From positions 1,798,001-1,862,000 of the forward strand of contig JAITYX010000086.1 of assembly GCA_021018815.1 (NCBI GenBank): a DNA stretch of 64,000 bases. Reading direction: 5' to 3'. The notes under the pieces were generated by a model. That model worked only from the letters and a program-made list of their open reading frames with translations. It was not told the DNA's origin and did no database searches. This document shows positions 43,419 through 54,245 of this stretch, one piece after another. The position numbers and the translations under genes are program-made. The DNA comes from Talinum fruticosum. Taxonomy: Eukaryota > Streptophyta > Magnoliopsida > Caryophyllales > Talinaceae. Within the stretch, counting starts at the first letter, position 1. Each line of letters begins with the position of its first letter.

Positions 43419-45688
43419 TATAACGCCCCAACATAATCACTATTTAAAACACACTCATTGAACAAATATATTATAATAAGGTGGCGGAAAACCACATCAT
43501 ATTAGGGCGTTACTCGTCGTCTCTCCACAAGATACTAGGCTTAACATTAAAATGGGATAACACGATAAGCTTTTTAATTACATCAAGCATTTACATTTAA
43601 AGTCTCATAACATCATACCCAAGTGTTTATATAAGCATAACTTAAACCACCAACATGAGTTCTTTCTCAACAAAATACGAGTTTATCATTTTAACATTAT
43701 ACCCATCAAGGGGAATAAAATTTTACAAGCGAATTAAATCCGCATAAGCTTTTTAACCAAAAACTAACCATCAAAAGTTAATTATAATATACTCAAGAGT
43801 AGGGGTCAAAGTACAATCATTGTTCCGAGTCGACCTTTTCTAATTCCTTTGCTCTTGTCATTTCTCATTAAACATTAACATGTTTTTCTTTCCCTAAAAT
43901 CATTTAAGAAAATACAAAAAAACAAGAATGAGCCACAAGCCCAACACGTTACCCTTGTACAAGTAAAATATATATTATAAAAGTTAGTGAGCGCCTACGG
44001 ATATTTGAAGTCGGTTTCAAAAGCTATTTATATGTAAAATTGTATTAAATTCACTATACATTAATTATTGGTAACCCCGTTTGTGAGCTGTGAAGTGGAT
44101 CCTCATTATTTCAATGATAAAAATTTTAAACTCACTAATGAAGGTAAATATTTCGGTAAAGATATAAGCAATAACGTATCTTTTAATGCATTACGTGATT
44201 AACATTTGAACTATAAAATCCATTAGAACATGTCGAATTGTGTTCTTTTGATTAGTTTGTGTACACAACTCATATGGCCCATATGGACCCATTAAATCCA
44301 TCTTGTTAATATAATAAAAAATCATTATAACATCTCATATAGCTCTAATAGATTATTATAGTGATACCCATGACTTAATACTCCAATAATCTCTTGTCAC
44401 CGTGTCTACACAAGTTGGTTTCACTACACAATGGTTATAACAAACTAAACCTCGTCACTAATGAATTCATATCATATATTCATTTCTCTCCTGTCACAAC
44501 CAATGAGCAAAACAATCAAGCAAACTTCATATTTCCTTTAATTGTCTTTGGCTATGGAATATTACATCCCAAAACATTACAATTACATTAATTAACCTAT
44601 AATACGAACACACCATCATTTCAACCCATCATTGTGACGAAATTCTTCCGATTCGTGGAGCTCTTACTCGGTCATTTTGGCTTAAATACATCCTAGATAT
44701 TTATATAGACCATGTACATCATCCATTTACTAGTAATCCACTCAAATTTAATTACAAGTTTATGCAAGGATTAATTCACACATGTCCAATGTATATATAA
44801 TATCTAACATCTTAAAATTTTATCAACATATTCTGTAACAACTTATCCAATATATATATACCTAGGCACATAATAGGGCTTTATTTAAAAAATCAATCCA
44901 AGCATATCAATTGGCTATCCCGATAATCAATTCCATTACAATCAAAGTATAGAAGTGATTAGAAGACTTTACCTTTACAATTCGTAATGTAAGAACTTAA
45001 GAACTAGAGTTGTAAGCTAGAAGATTGAGTAAGAGTAGATTATATTAAGTTCCAGCAATCTTGAAGTCTTGTAGGAAGGCTTCTATTTATATTCAAGCAG
45101 GTAGAGTATCCATTGAGGCTTGTTCTGACTAGTGAGCATCATTAGCCATTGTACCGACTAGTCTCGAGTCACTCAAAAAGGACCAGCTTGCATGACGAAT
45201 GTTGTGCTTTGGTCCTTGGCTCGAAAAGTAGTCCATTGCACCTGTTGTGACTGAAATCTGGGTGGAAACAAGCGTTAGACCCAAAGTTGATGTTTACCAG
45301 ATTTGGAAACAAATAACCCCGACACAGATGTCCAAGCGTTGTCTAGAAAAGGTGTTTTTCCGTCTATTGGTGGTTAACGGCTAGAAACCGGTTGCTTTTG
45401 CTTTCCGAAATAAGATTAAAATACTTTAATCAACCTGCAAAAGCAAATCAAAGTGGTACTCAAAGTATAAAAATACTTTGGTCCAAGAATAGGCAAAGAT
45501 AATAATTAATTCATAATAATTAAGTGCTTAATTATCTTCAACCCGAAAGAATGGAATTTTCTCGAGTCCGATATTCAGTAAGTTCAAATCTTAAGTCAAT
45601 GCTTTCAATGATCAAGTTATTAAGATTGAATAGTCGAATGCATAAACTTGATCAAATAAAAAATTTCATTCAATAAATTGACTTAGAG
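43419..45688 (-). repeat. LTR-like sequence related to the solo LTR at 56290-58829
   Basis: Starting at 43419 the plus strand reads TATAACGCCCCAACATAATC, close to TGTAACGCCCTAACCCATAA at 56290. Later landmarks agree loosely (a GGCGGAAA word near 43485, a GTGAGCGC word near 43987, a GGATCC near 44098, a CTTTACC block near 44970). On the minus strand a TATAAATA box lies at 45091-45084, at a position like the minus-strand TATA of the solo LTR. The right end was not found; it may have been lost where element E starts. No coding sequence is seen in these 2.3 kb. Confidence 0.4.
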
Positions 45689-46086
45689 TGTGAAGAATCG
45701 GACTCGAATCTAGATCATTCTAAGTACTACCCAAAGACTCGGGTACAAGCCTCATCCCTCCTAAGTTTTGATTATAAGTCATTCCGAGTGTTATAGAAAC
45801 CCCTACATAAGTTTTCATTCGATTCGACTAACTCGTGAAAACACATTCTTGTCTATCTTCTCACATTGATGTTTCGAGTCACTCGACACCACTCAGATTT
45901 ATCGCATGTTCAAATAATCTCTCTAACACTTCTTATCCGAGTTTATACTTTTCTCGAGTCCAATCTAGACTCGGATTGTCTTGTTCATTTGTTTCAAGTT
46001 TAAATCTTCCAAGTTTGTTAAAAATTTCCTCATCACCCTATTCACCCCCTCTAGAGTGACTAAGAGACTCCAAGAGCTAATCTTCA
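45689..46086 (+). repeat. Element E 5' LTR (398 bp, internally shortened)
   Basis: It starts TGTGAAGAATCGGACTCG and ends ATCTTCA. Start and end match the 1528-bp LTR at 17568-19095, including the CATCACCCTATTCACCCCCT block, but the middle with the TATA region is absent. The end is fixed by the PBS two bases later. Confidence 0.7.
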
Positions 46087-46088
46087 AT

Positions 46089-46100
46089 TGGTATCGAGCC
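46089..46100 (+). other. Element E primer binding site (initiator Met tRNA)
   Basis: TGGTATCGAGCC is one base from TGGTATCAGAGCC-type plant iMet PBS sequence if the missing A is allowed, and directly follows the LTR end. Confidence 0.8.
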
Positions 46101-46149
46101 TAGCCTTTCAGAAAGGATCTAACAATCAAAAGGTCTAAAGATCAGATGG

Positions 46150-47110
46150 CTCATAACAACGGAGAGCTCGATGAAGGAAGATCTTCCAGCAGACCACCTA
46201 ATTTCAAAAGATCAAATTTCATGCATTGGAAGATGCTAATGGAATGCTTTCGTCGGACAATGATGAAGATGTTTGGAACATCATACAAGAAGGGAATTAC
46301 ATTCCAATGAAGATGGAAGATACAAGACCTGTGCCTAAAGCGAAGTTTGAGTACACCAATGAAGAGTCGAAAAGTTCGGAAAGAACTTCAAAGCGATGAA
46401 CATTCCGATGTGCGCCATCAGCTCGTAAGAATACAACCGAGAGTCACCGCGACACAGCCTAAAGATGTGTGGGACACTCTTGTCAACACATTTCAAGGAA
46501 CGAACCAAGTGAGACAAGCGAAGATAAGTCAATATCTTCACAAATATGAGTTATTCAAGATAGAGCCGTAAGAAAACATCACCGAGAAATTTATACGCTT
46601 CACCGAGATTACAAACAATCTCAAATCTCTGGACATAAAGATTTCCCATGAAGAAACGTGCAAAAAATTCTAAGAAGTCTACCAAAGAGAAGATGGGGTC
46701 CCAAGGTGACAGCAATTGAGGAAGCTCAGAACCTCTCTAAACTAAAGCCGGACAAACCGATTGGGAAGCTACTTACCCATGAAATCCATCCGGAAGAAGA
46801 CGATGCCGAGGTTAGCACCAAAAAGTATTGCATTGAAAGCCTTAGAAAGTAGAGGAGAAAATTTAAGCTCCTCAAATTCAAAAGAAGATCCCATGGCACT
46901 CATTACACAAGGCTTCAAAAGAATGATGAAGCACAAGAAATGGGAGAAAAGGCCAAGGGAAGAGTTCTATATGAAAGATAAGAAGGATCGAAAAGGTCAA
47001 CACTCATCCCCTTCAAAGTTATCTTTAACTAAGAACTCGGCTCGTTTTGAATGTGGCAAGCAAAGATCACATAGTCAAAGACTGTCCAAGGAGAAAGAGG
47101 GATAGAAAGA
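46150..47110 (+). pseudogene. Element E gag
   Basis: Readable blocks are MHWKMLMECFRRTMMKMFGT and its frame neighbour EDVWNIIQEG (about 46225-46290), KDVWDTLVNTFQGTNQVRQA and KISQYLHKYELFKIEP (46463-46571), then ISHEETCKK with ILRSLPKRRWGPKVTAIEEA (about 46636-46725), LTHEIHPEEDD, and a single zinc knuckle written FECGKQ..SHSQRLSKEK (about 47047-47098). This matches the UBN2-type gag of SIRE elements. Several frameshifts and stops. Gag would assemble particles and bind element RNA. Confidence 0.82.
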
Positions 47111-47960
47111 AGAAGAAGGTTATGATGGCCACATGGAGTGATGAAGACTCATCGAAGAAGATGAGGATTCGGATGACTCAAAATGTCCGGTGGCACTAAC
47201 AGACTCAAAAGCGTAATCCGAGTCGATTCTCGACAACTCGTACACTAAGGAGACAAATCCTCGGAGGTAATTGAATACTTTCTTAAGTTCTCCAAAGTTG
47301 ATTTAACCAAATATATCTATACTTTGGAAGAAAAGTCCAATTCCGATTCTTCTCAATTCAAAGAACAACTTGAGTCTCGTACTTCCGAGAGTATTGATTT
47401 GAAAAATGAATTAGAAAAACCGAGACTTACTCTAAGAGAACTCAAGACTAGTAGTCACGCTAATGAGACTGAGTCCGAGTCACTCGGAAGAGCAAATGAG
47501 CATCTGAAACAAAAGCTCAATGAGTCTTAAGAACTTGTTTTGAAATTTGCTCATGGTCGAAAAACCTTAACATGCTCTTAGGCTCTTAGTGTGTCTCCTT
47601 CAGGAAAGAAGGACTTGGTTTTAGTGAAGAGGAGGAATCTAATTCCTACTTAAATGTTTTCAAAAAGGATTCCAAAACTGTGAAGTTCGGGAAGGCCGAG
47701 CATGGTCTTCTTCATAAAAATGAAAGGAGGACTGAGCCCACATCAGCTTCACCGGAGAAAACCTTCTCCATCAGCTTTATAAAAGAAAAGATTTTCAAAA
47801 GAAAGAGACACGGACTCAGCTTTTCTAAAAGGAAGACTCAGAATCATACCAAACCCAACGTTATTCAAATATGGGTTCCCAAGAGTCTTCTTCCTCGAAA
47901 AGGACTACAAGTAAAGGAAGTTACTACGTTCGTTAGAGGAAGTAGGAAGGGTTAGTGTGT
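47111..47960 (+). pseudogene. Element E gag C-terminal region (coiled-coil-like)
   Basis: After the knuckle come charged, heptad-like segments: SQFKEQLESRTSESIDLKNE and LRELKTSSHANETESESLGR (47340-47500). Lys/Ser-rich sequence continues to KPNVIQIWVPKSL near 47850-47890. SIRE-type elements carry such a long charged segment between the knuckle and the protease. Confidence 0.65.
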
Positions 47961-47999
47961 TTCGACTTGCTGGTGACTCGTAAAAGGACAAAAGGACAA

Positions 48000-48244
48000 T
48001 GGTACCTAGATAGTGGATGTTCACATCACATGTCAGGGATTCAAGACTCTTTTCCGAGTTAGAAGACTATAAAGGAGGAAAAGTCACTTTTGGAGATGAT
48101 AGTAAGGGCAAGATAGTTGGAATAGGCAAGATTGGGAAAAGAGATAACCCGGTCGGCGTAGTCTATCTTGTTAAGGGATTAAAGTATAATCTACTCAAGA
48201 TCTGTCAACTATGTGACAAAGGTCAAGAGGTAAGATTCACTTAG
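48000..48244 (+). pseudogene. Element E protease
   Basis: WYLDSGCSHHMSG is at 48000-48038 with the catalytic Asp at 48009-48011. After a frame change, GGKVTFGDDSKGKIVGIGKI and LVKGLKYNLLKICQLCDKG follow (48076-48225). D-S-G-C-S-H-H-M is the standard copia protease motif, and the Asp-Ser-Gly is intact. It would cut the polyprotein. Confidence 0.85.
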
Positions 48245-48369
48245 ACCAATTGTTATATTTTTGATGTAGCTACCAAGGAGACTAAGCTCTCGGGTAAGAG
48301 GTCGGTAATACCTACACTATTCCTCTCTCCGATCCAAGTCGAATTTATCTTGGTTAAAAGCATCTCTGC

Positions 48370-49400
48370 ATGATGATTCTTGGACATGACATCGTAGACT
48401 AGGTCATGTTAGCATGCATACTATCAAAAAGCTTGCATCTCATGGTTTAGTTAGAGGTTTACCTAACTGTGCATTTAAAAAGATAAAATATGTGAAGCAT
48501 GCACAAAAGGGAAACAGTCGGATCATCCTTCAATTCTCTCAACACTGCTTTCTAGAGCCAAGGTGCTTCAAATGTTGCATATGGATTTATGTGGTGAAAT
48601 CCCTTTAAAGAGTCTCGGAGGTAAATTATATATACTTGTGATTGTTGATGACTACTCACTTTTTGCCTGGGTTTGTTTTCTTAAGCACAAAAATGAAGCT
48701 TTCAAAGAGTTTAGTAAGCTCGCACGAAAATTCAAGTAGAGTCTCGGACTCAAATTAGAAGAATTCGAACTAACCATGGAAGGGAGTTCGATTACTCTGA
48801 ATTTGCAGAGTTTTGCGATAAGAATGGTATCTCTCACAACTTCTCAGCACCCAAGTACTCCTCAACAAAATGGAGTAATGGAGAGACAAAATCGAACTCT
48901 TGAAGAAATAGGAAGGACAATACTGATTGAACATGATCTACCTTACTATTTCTAGGCTAAGGCAATCAACACAAGAAAATACACACTAAACAGATGCCTC
49001 ATCAGTCCTATTTTGAAGAAAACTCCATACAAGTTCTACAAGGGAAAGAAACCCAACATCTCATACTTCAAACCCTTCGGATGTAAGTGCTATGTTCACA
49101 ACAATGGTAAGGGTCACCCGACCAAGTTTGATGCCGGGTGGTCGATGAAGGTATCCTTCTGGGTTATTCATCTCATAGTAAAGCATATCGTGTTTTCAAC
49201 AAAAGAACTAACAAAGTGGAAGCAAGCATCCACATTGTGTTTGACGAGATTGATCAGGGAAAACCAAGTGAGTTAACGTTGTTAGATCCGAAACTCAACC
49301 GAGATAAAGATGATCTTTCCGAAGTTGAGCTCAAACAAAATCAAAAGAAAGCAACTCGTAATATCATGACTCGGATCGAACCAGCTCAAGAGTCACCTTA
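48370..49400 (+). pseudogene. Element E integrase
   Basis: The pre-integrase segment WHRRLGHVSMHTIKKLASHG begins near 48390 and is followed by an altered C-x-x-C region. The core appears as LYILVIVDDYSLFAWVCFLK (about 48627-48690) with the first Asp, HGREFDYSEFAEFCDKNGIS near 48777-48835 (second Asp region altered), then after a frameshift an NGVMERQNR-like stretch near 48867. A later part reads GILLGYSSHSKAYRVFNKRT (about 49143-49205). Broken by several shifts. Confidence 0.82.
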
Positions 49401-49639
49401 GAATGCTCGAAGATCAAATAGATGAGCAAACTCAGTCAGACCGGATCATTGAAGATCAACCAGCTCAACCCACAAAATCTGGTGAACCGGAGAACAGTAG
49501 AGCATTCAAATATACTTCGAGTCACCCACTCGAGAACATCTTTTCCGACATCAACAAGTGGGGTAAGAACTCATTCTTCTTTGCAAAATCTATGTGCATT
49601 CACTATATTCATATCATTAACTCGAACCTAGAAATGCAA

Positions 49640-50345
49640 TAGAGGACCTAAATGAACCTGAATGGGTAGAGGCCATGCAAGAGGAACTTAATCAATTTGA
49701 GAGAAACCAAGTCCGGACTTTGACCAAATGACCTTCTAACCACCCAATCATAAGAACCAAATAGGTTTTCAAGAACAAACTGGATAAGGATGGGTTAGTA
49801 GTAAGAAATAAGGCTAGACTTGTGGCATAAGGTTACAATCAAGAAGGGATTGATTGTGGGGAAACCTTTGCACCAGTTGCTACAATTGAAGGAATTAGAA
49901 TCCTATTGGCATTTACATCAAGCATGAATATTAAATTGTATCAAATGGATGTCAAATGTGCTTTTTTGAATGGTTTCATTCAAGAGGAAGTCTACGTTGA
50001 GCAACCCCCTGGATTTGAAAACTTAGAATTTCCAAATCATGTTTTCAAGTTGCAAAAGGCTCTTTATGGTCTTAAACAAGCTTCCGGAGTTTGGTATGAA
50101 AGACTAAGCAGTTTCTTGGTTGAAAATAATTTCCAAAGAGGTCAGATTGACAAAACTCTTTTCATAAAAATCAAGGGGAAAGACTTTCTTATTGCTCCGA
50201 TCTATGTTGATGATATAATTTTTGGAGTTACTAACGAAAATCTCTGTCGAGATTTTTCCGAGTTAATGAGACAGAATTCCAAATGAGTATAATAGGAGAG
50301 CTCAATTTCTTTCTTAGTTTACAAATCAAACAAGATAAAGATGGG
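49640..50345 (+). pseudogene. Element E reverse transcriptase
   Basis: It starts with EDLNEPEWVEAMQEELNQFE (about 49640). Stops occur near 49730 and 49830, then a clean 127-codon stretch from 49906 holds MDVKCAFLNGFIQEEVYVEQ, KLQKALYGLKQASGVWYERL and the YVDDIIFG catalytic box near 50206-50229. FFLSLQIKQDKDGIYVHQSK follows in another frame. The catalytic Asp pair is present, but the protein cannot be made in one piece. Confidence 0.88.
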
Positions 50346-50479
50346 ATCTATGTCCATCAATCTAAGTATACCTAGGAGTTGCTGAAGAAGGACAAGCTTC
50401 AAGATGCAAAACATGCAGCGAACACCAATGAGTAGCAACATGAAATTGGACTCGGACAAAACAGTAAAGCGGTAGATCG

Positions 50480-50601
50480 AAACTCTATCGAAGTATGATT
50501 GGATCTCTACTATATCTCATATCTAGTAGGCCATATATTATGTTTAGTGTTTGTCTATGTGCAACATTCCAAGCTAATCCAAGAGAATCACATCTCACTA
50601 C
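50480..50601 (+). pseudogene. Element E RNase H, first part (before the CACTA insertion)
   Basis: Reads SLLYLISSRPYIMFSVCLCATFQANPRESHLTT in broken frame; each block is short and matches the copia phrase preceding the RNase H domain. It is cut by the CACTA element right after the ACTAC at 50597-50601 and resumes at 55621. Confidence 0.75.
50599..50601. repeat. CACTA target-site duplication, left copy (TAC)
   Basis: TAC before the insertion is repeated at 55618-55620. Removing the element plus one TAC leaves the copia reading frame continuous across the site, which supports this boundary over the alternative (element starting at 50605). Confidence 0.65.
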
Positions 50602-50929
50602 CACCACTACATAACTACTAAATAGCGACTGAAATTAGTGACGGACACAATTCCGTCGCCCCATAGCGATGGAATCAGCAACGGACTCTAACAAAAACTA
50701 ACACATGTGGTAGAACGCGACGGACTTAGCGACGGAATAAGACATCTGTTACTAATTTGGAATTAGCGACGAAATTTTCCGTCGTTATTCCGTAGTCTGA
50801 AAGTTTAGCGACGGAAAATTCCGTCGCTAGGGAAAGCAGATTGAAAAAACCAAAACAAAAAAATGAAACAAATTCAATTAGTTATCCGCGATGGAATTAT
50901 CCATCGCTAATTACAAATATATCCAGATC

Positions 50930-51262
50930 CGGCCTTCGGCCGATCGAACTTCACAGAGCAACGAGAGAGAGAGTCAAGGTTCCGAGCGTCGTCGCTACCG
51001 CCGATTCGCCACCCTCAACCCCCACTCTCGCCGCCGATTTGCCCCCGAGCCGTTGACTCGCCGTCCCCTCCTGCCGTCCGCCGCGTCTCCTCCGCCACTT
51101 GAGGAACACGAAGCCCAAAGACTTCACCGTTCACCTTGGTTGGTCCGACCTGTCTCCTGCTGCTGCTGCCGCTCGGGTGGAGGATGCCGCCAACGCACTA
51201 CTGCTGCTGCCGCCAAATGCTCGCCCTCCCGCCGTCGCGCTGCTGCCGCCCATTCTTTGAAG
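50930..51262 (+). other. GC-rich first exon (leader) of the CACTA gene
   Basis: A GC- and CT-rich block is followed by a donor-like GTATGG at 51263 and AT-rich intron-like sequence until TTTATGTTCAG at about 52455. It reads open on the plus strand (128 codons) but with a composition typical of untranslated leaders rather than a conserved protein. Confidence 0.5.
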
Positions 51263-52455
51263 GTATGGTTTTGTTGAGTTTTATTACATTTATGGTTCTG
51301 TAAAATTGAAATTGAAATTGATGAATTATGTAATTTGTTGGAAATTAATGTTGTTTGTGAATGAATTTGAAAAGAAAAATGTGCAATTGTGTTAGTTATG
51401 GAGTAAATGTTATTGAATTTAGATTTAGAGTTTTTAAAAATGTAACTTGAAATTGATGAATATATGTAATTTGCTGGAAATTAACGTTGTTTGTGAATGA
51501 ATTTGAAAAGAAAAGGTGTACAATTGTGTTATTTATGGAGTAAATGTTATTGAAGTTAGATTTGTTACAAATTATTATTGAAGTTGAATTAGATGTAGAT
51601 GTACTATAAACTATATAAGCTAGTAATTAGATCTCCAAAAAACTTCTCGTTCGGTCCAAAACTTTAAATCCCTTCAAGTACATTTTATTTTCTTCCGATC
51701 CTCTTTTATTTCTCTACTACTCCTTCGAGTTTATTTCAACCTCTTTTATTCTCTTTCAACATCGAATGTTAATTTTTGTCGAGTCTAAAAGAATAGGCCA
51801 TGAAATATATAGTTGAATGGCTTCCTAAGAAACCAAGCAAGGTCATGCATGATATTGCATTCAGCCGGTCTTTTTAGTGGTAGGTATGAGATTTTCTTCC
51901 AACAATAGCAGCTCTTCAAAAACCATAGCAGAAAAGGAATTGTGAAAAAGATAAAGTTTGACCAATTAATATATTAATTATTCATGTAAATTCATTCTTA
52001 AATTGCGTACTTTTATTATTATTTATTATTATTATTATTTTGAATAAACAGTTAAGAGCACTCGTATTGATAGGTTGTTCATAAGTACTCTCTTTATTTC
52101 ACAATACATGTTATTTTACCTAACTTTGCTCATTTCATAATAGTTATCACTTTATAATTTTAATGACACATTAATTACTAATTTACTAATTTTGTCCTTA
52201 TTAATTGCCCTATTTCTTTTTTTTTCATTGATTTTTTAAATTTCTAATGAAATATAAGGGAAATTTGGTCTTTTAATACAAATTTTATCATGAATAATTT
52301 TGTGTTTAATTGGTATTCTCGTATAACCTTAAAACAACATGTATTTTAAAATGGAGCTAGTACATAACTTAAAATGGAGTATATGTTGTTTTATATGAAA
52401 TCACTTGAACCTTTGGATATTTACTAATAGTGTGAATTACTTGTTTATGTTCAGA
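51263..52455 (+). other. Probable intron 1 of the CACTA gene
   Basis: AT-rich, no coding sequence. A roughly 110-bp segment is partly repeated (GAATGAATTTGAAAAGAAAA with flanking words near 51360 and 51500). Contains an (ATT)n tract near 52015-52040. Confidence 0.5.
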
Positions 52456-53585
52456 AAAATGGAGAGAGGTAGAGGCGGATCCAAAAGATCAGCCTACTCG
52501 GGGAAGGGTTAGAAACACCACTACTAATAGGGAAGGTCATGATGTGAGCACTTCTACCCCCTCTTAAAACCCTCATAACCTTCAATCTCCCGTAGGTGGA
52601 GCACTATCTCCACACTCCCTTACAACCAAACTCCATTAGGGGGTCATTTATTCCCAACCCTCCTTTTTTCCAACCCCCAAACATCCCACACATGCAAAAA
52701 CCAATGGGTGGGTCTTTCTTCCCAAACCCTCCATATTCTCAAGCAACCCCATATGTACTCAAACCCGTCTAATACATATGCATGTCACCAATATGGTACA
52801 AATAATGTACCACACATCCACGTTGGTGCCGAACAAAGGCCACTACAAATGCCTACAAGTAATGGACCAACCGATGCAGGGAACGAGCATCCTAGTTTTG
52901 AATCAAGCAAGTGCTAGCAACTGAGAAAAGATTCGAATTGAGCCAGATGGTGAAGGGTAAGTGTGATAATAAGTAATAAAATAAATTAAGCATATTAGTC
53001 ATTAGTAGAACTAACTATTTTATATGTTTCTTGATTAGGTTCTTCCCCATTGACAAAGTTGTGGGTACGATTTCCCACATCTTCCAAAGCAAGTACGACG
53101 GAGCTTGGCCTACATGGGGTAAAGTCCCTCGATCACAACATGATCAGTGGTTTTCCGAGTTTAAGGTAATGACAAATCTTTAGTTTTTTGAATTTCGGAC
53201 ATAATGACTTATTGCGCATGTTCGAACATTATATTATAATTTCATAACTTATAAACTACTTTTTTATTTATATAGAAATATTTCACTTGGTCTCCAACCG
53301 ATGAAGTCCAAATAAGAATAAATTTTGAAAATAAAGGAAGTGATCGATTAAAGGACTTCATGCTCGAAGGCAAGGAAAAATAAGAAGAAGCCGAAATGGT
53401 TGGGTGACAACTACCGGCGCGAGTTGCTCGAATATTGGGAAACCGCCGACTACAAGAAGTTCCGTGAGCAAGCTCGGAAAAACCACCATGCTGATCGAGG
53501 GGACTTGGTTCATCGCTCCTTACTTGTGGCTCAATCCCTATGACGGAGCATAAGCGGCGATTGGTACATACCCCTTTCTTAATGA

Positions 53586-53593
53586 TTACGCAT
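53586..53593. repeat. hAT MITE target-site duplication, left copy (TTACGCAT)
   Basis: Identical to 54238-54245. Confidence 0.9.
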
Positions 53594-54237
53594 TAGGGGT
53601 GAGCATGACTAATGGGTACCTCGAATCGGACCGGAACCGGTCAAACGGGTAAGGGTAAGGTTCCTAAAATTTAGGAACCGGTCAAACGGGTAAGGGTAAG
53701 GTTCCTAAAATGAAATCATGGAATCGGAACCTAGAACCGTTCAAAGGGTATTTTATTTTATATTTCATGGATCTTACCGACGGTGATGGATAAGTTATTG
53801 ATGTTGAAGATGCAATGGAAGTTTAAAGGTTGCATTATTTTTATTTAAATTTAGTTAATGAACTTGAGACATTTGGTTGTATTAGTTTTTGAAGAGACTT
53901 TGTAAGATTTTGATCACATCCCCTTTAAGAAAGTTGTTTCTACTACCAACTTTGATTTTGTAAAAAATTGCTAAAAATTGTGGTTAGCTAATTAAATGAT
54001 TAACGTGAATTGATGTTTGTAAGTTTTTAAAGGTTTAAAAATTTTTTCATAAGAATAATGGTATGAACAGGGTACCCTGGAATTAGAACAGGAACCTAAG
54101 GTTCGGTACGGTTCCTAAAATTTAGGAACCGGTCAAACGAGGTAAGGGTAAGGTTCCTAAAATTCGAGAACCGGTCAAATAGGGTAAGGGTAAGGTTCCC
54201 GATTTTGGGAGAGGGTACCCTGAACCGCTCACCGCTA
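53594..54237. mobile_element. hAT MITE (644 bp) in an intron of the CACTA gene
   Basis: It is flanked by a perfect 8-bp duplication TTACGCAT (53586-53593 and 54238-54245). The termini are TAGGGGTGAGCATG on the left and, inverted, TAGCGGTGAGCGGT on the right. The interior carries direct copies of GGTTCCTAAAATTTAGGAAC followed by CGGTCAAACGGGTAAGGGTA at both ends. The host intron runs from about 53562 (GTACAT) to about 54305 (TTTATTTAG). Confidence 0.9.
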
Positions 54238-54245
54238 TTACGCAT
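54238..54245. repeat. hAT MITE target-site duplication, right copy (TTACGCAT)
   Basis: Identical to 53586-53593. Confidence 0.9.

Noticed and set aside
50891..51277. 128-codon Arg/Ser/Ala-rich ORF
   Set aside because: It covers the GC-rich untranslated first exon of the CACTA gene. Composition, not conservation, keeps it open.
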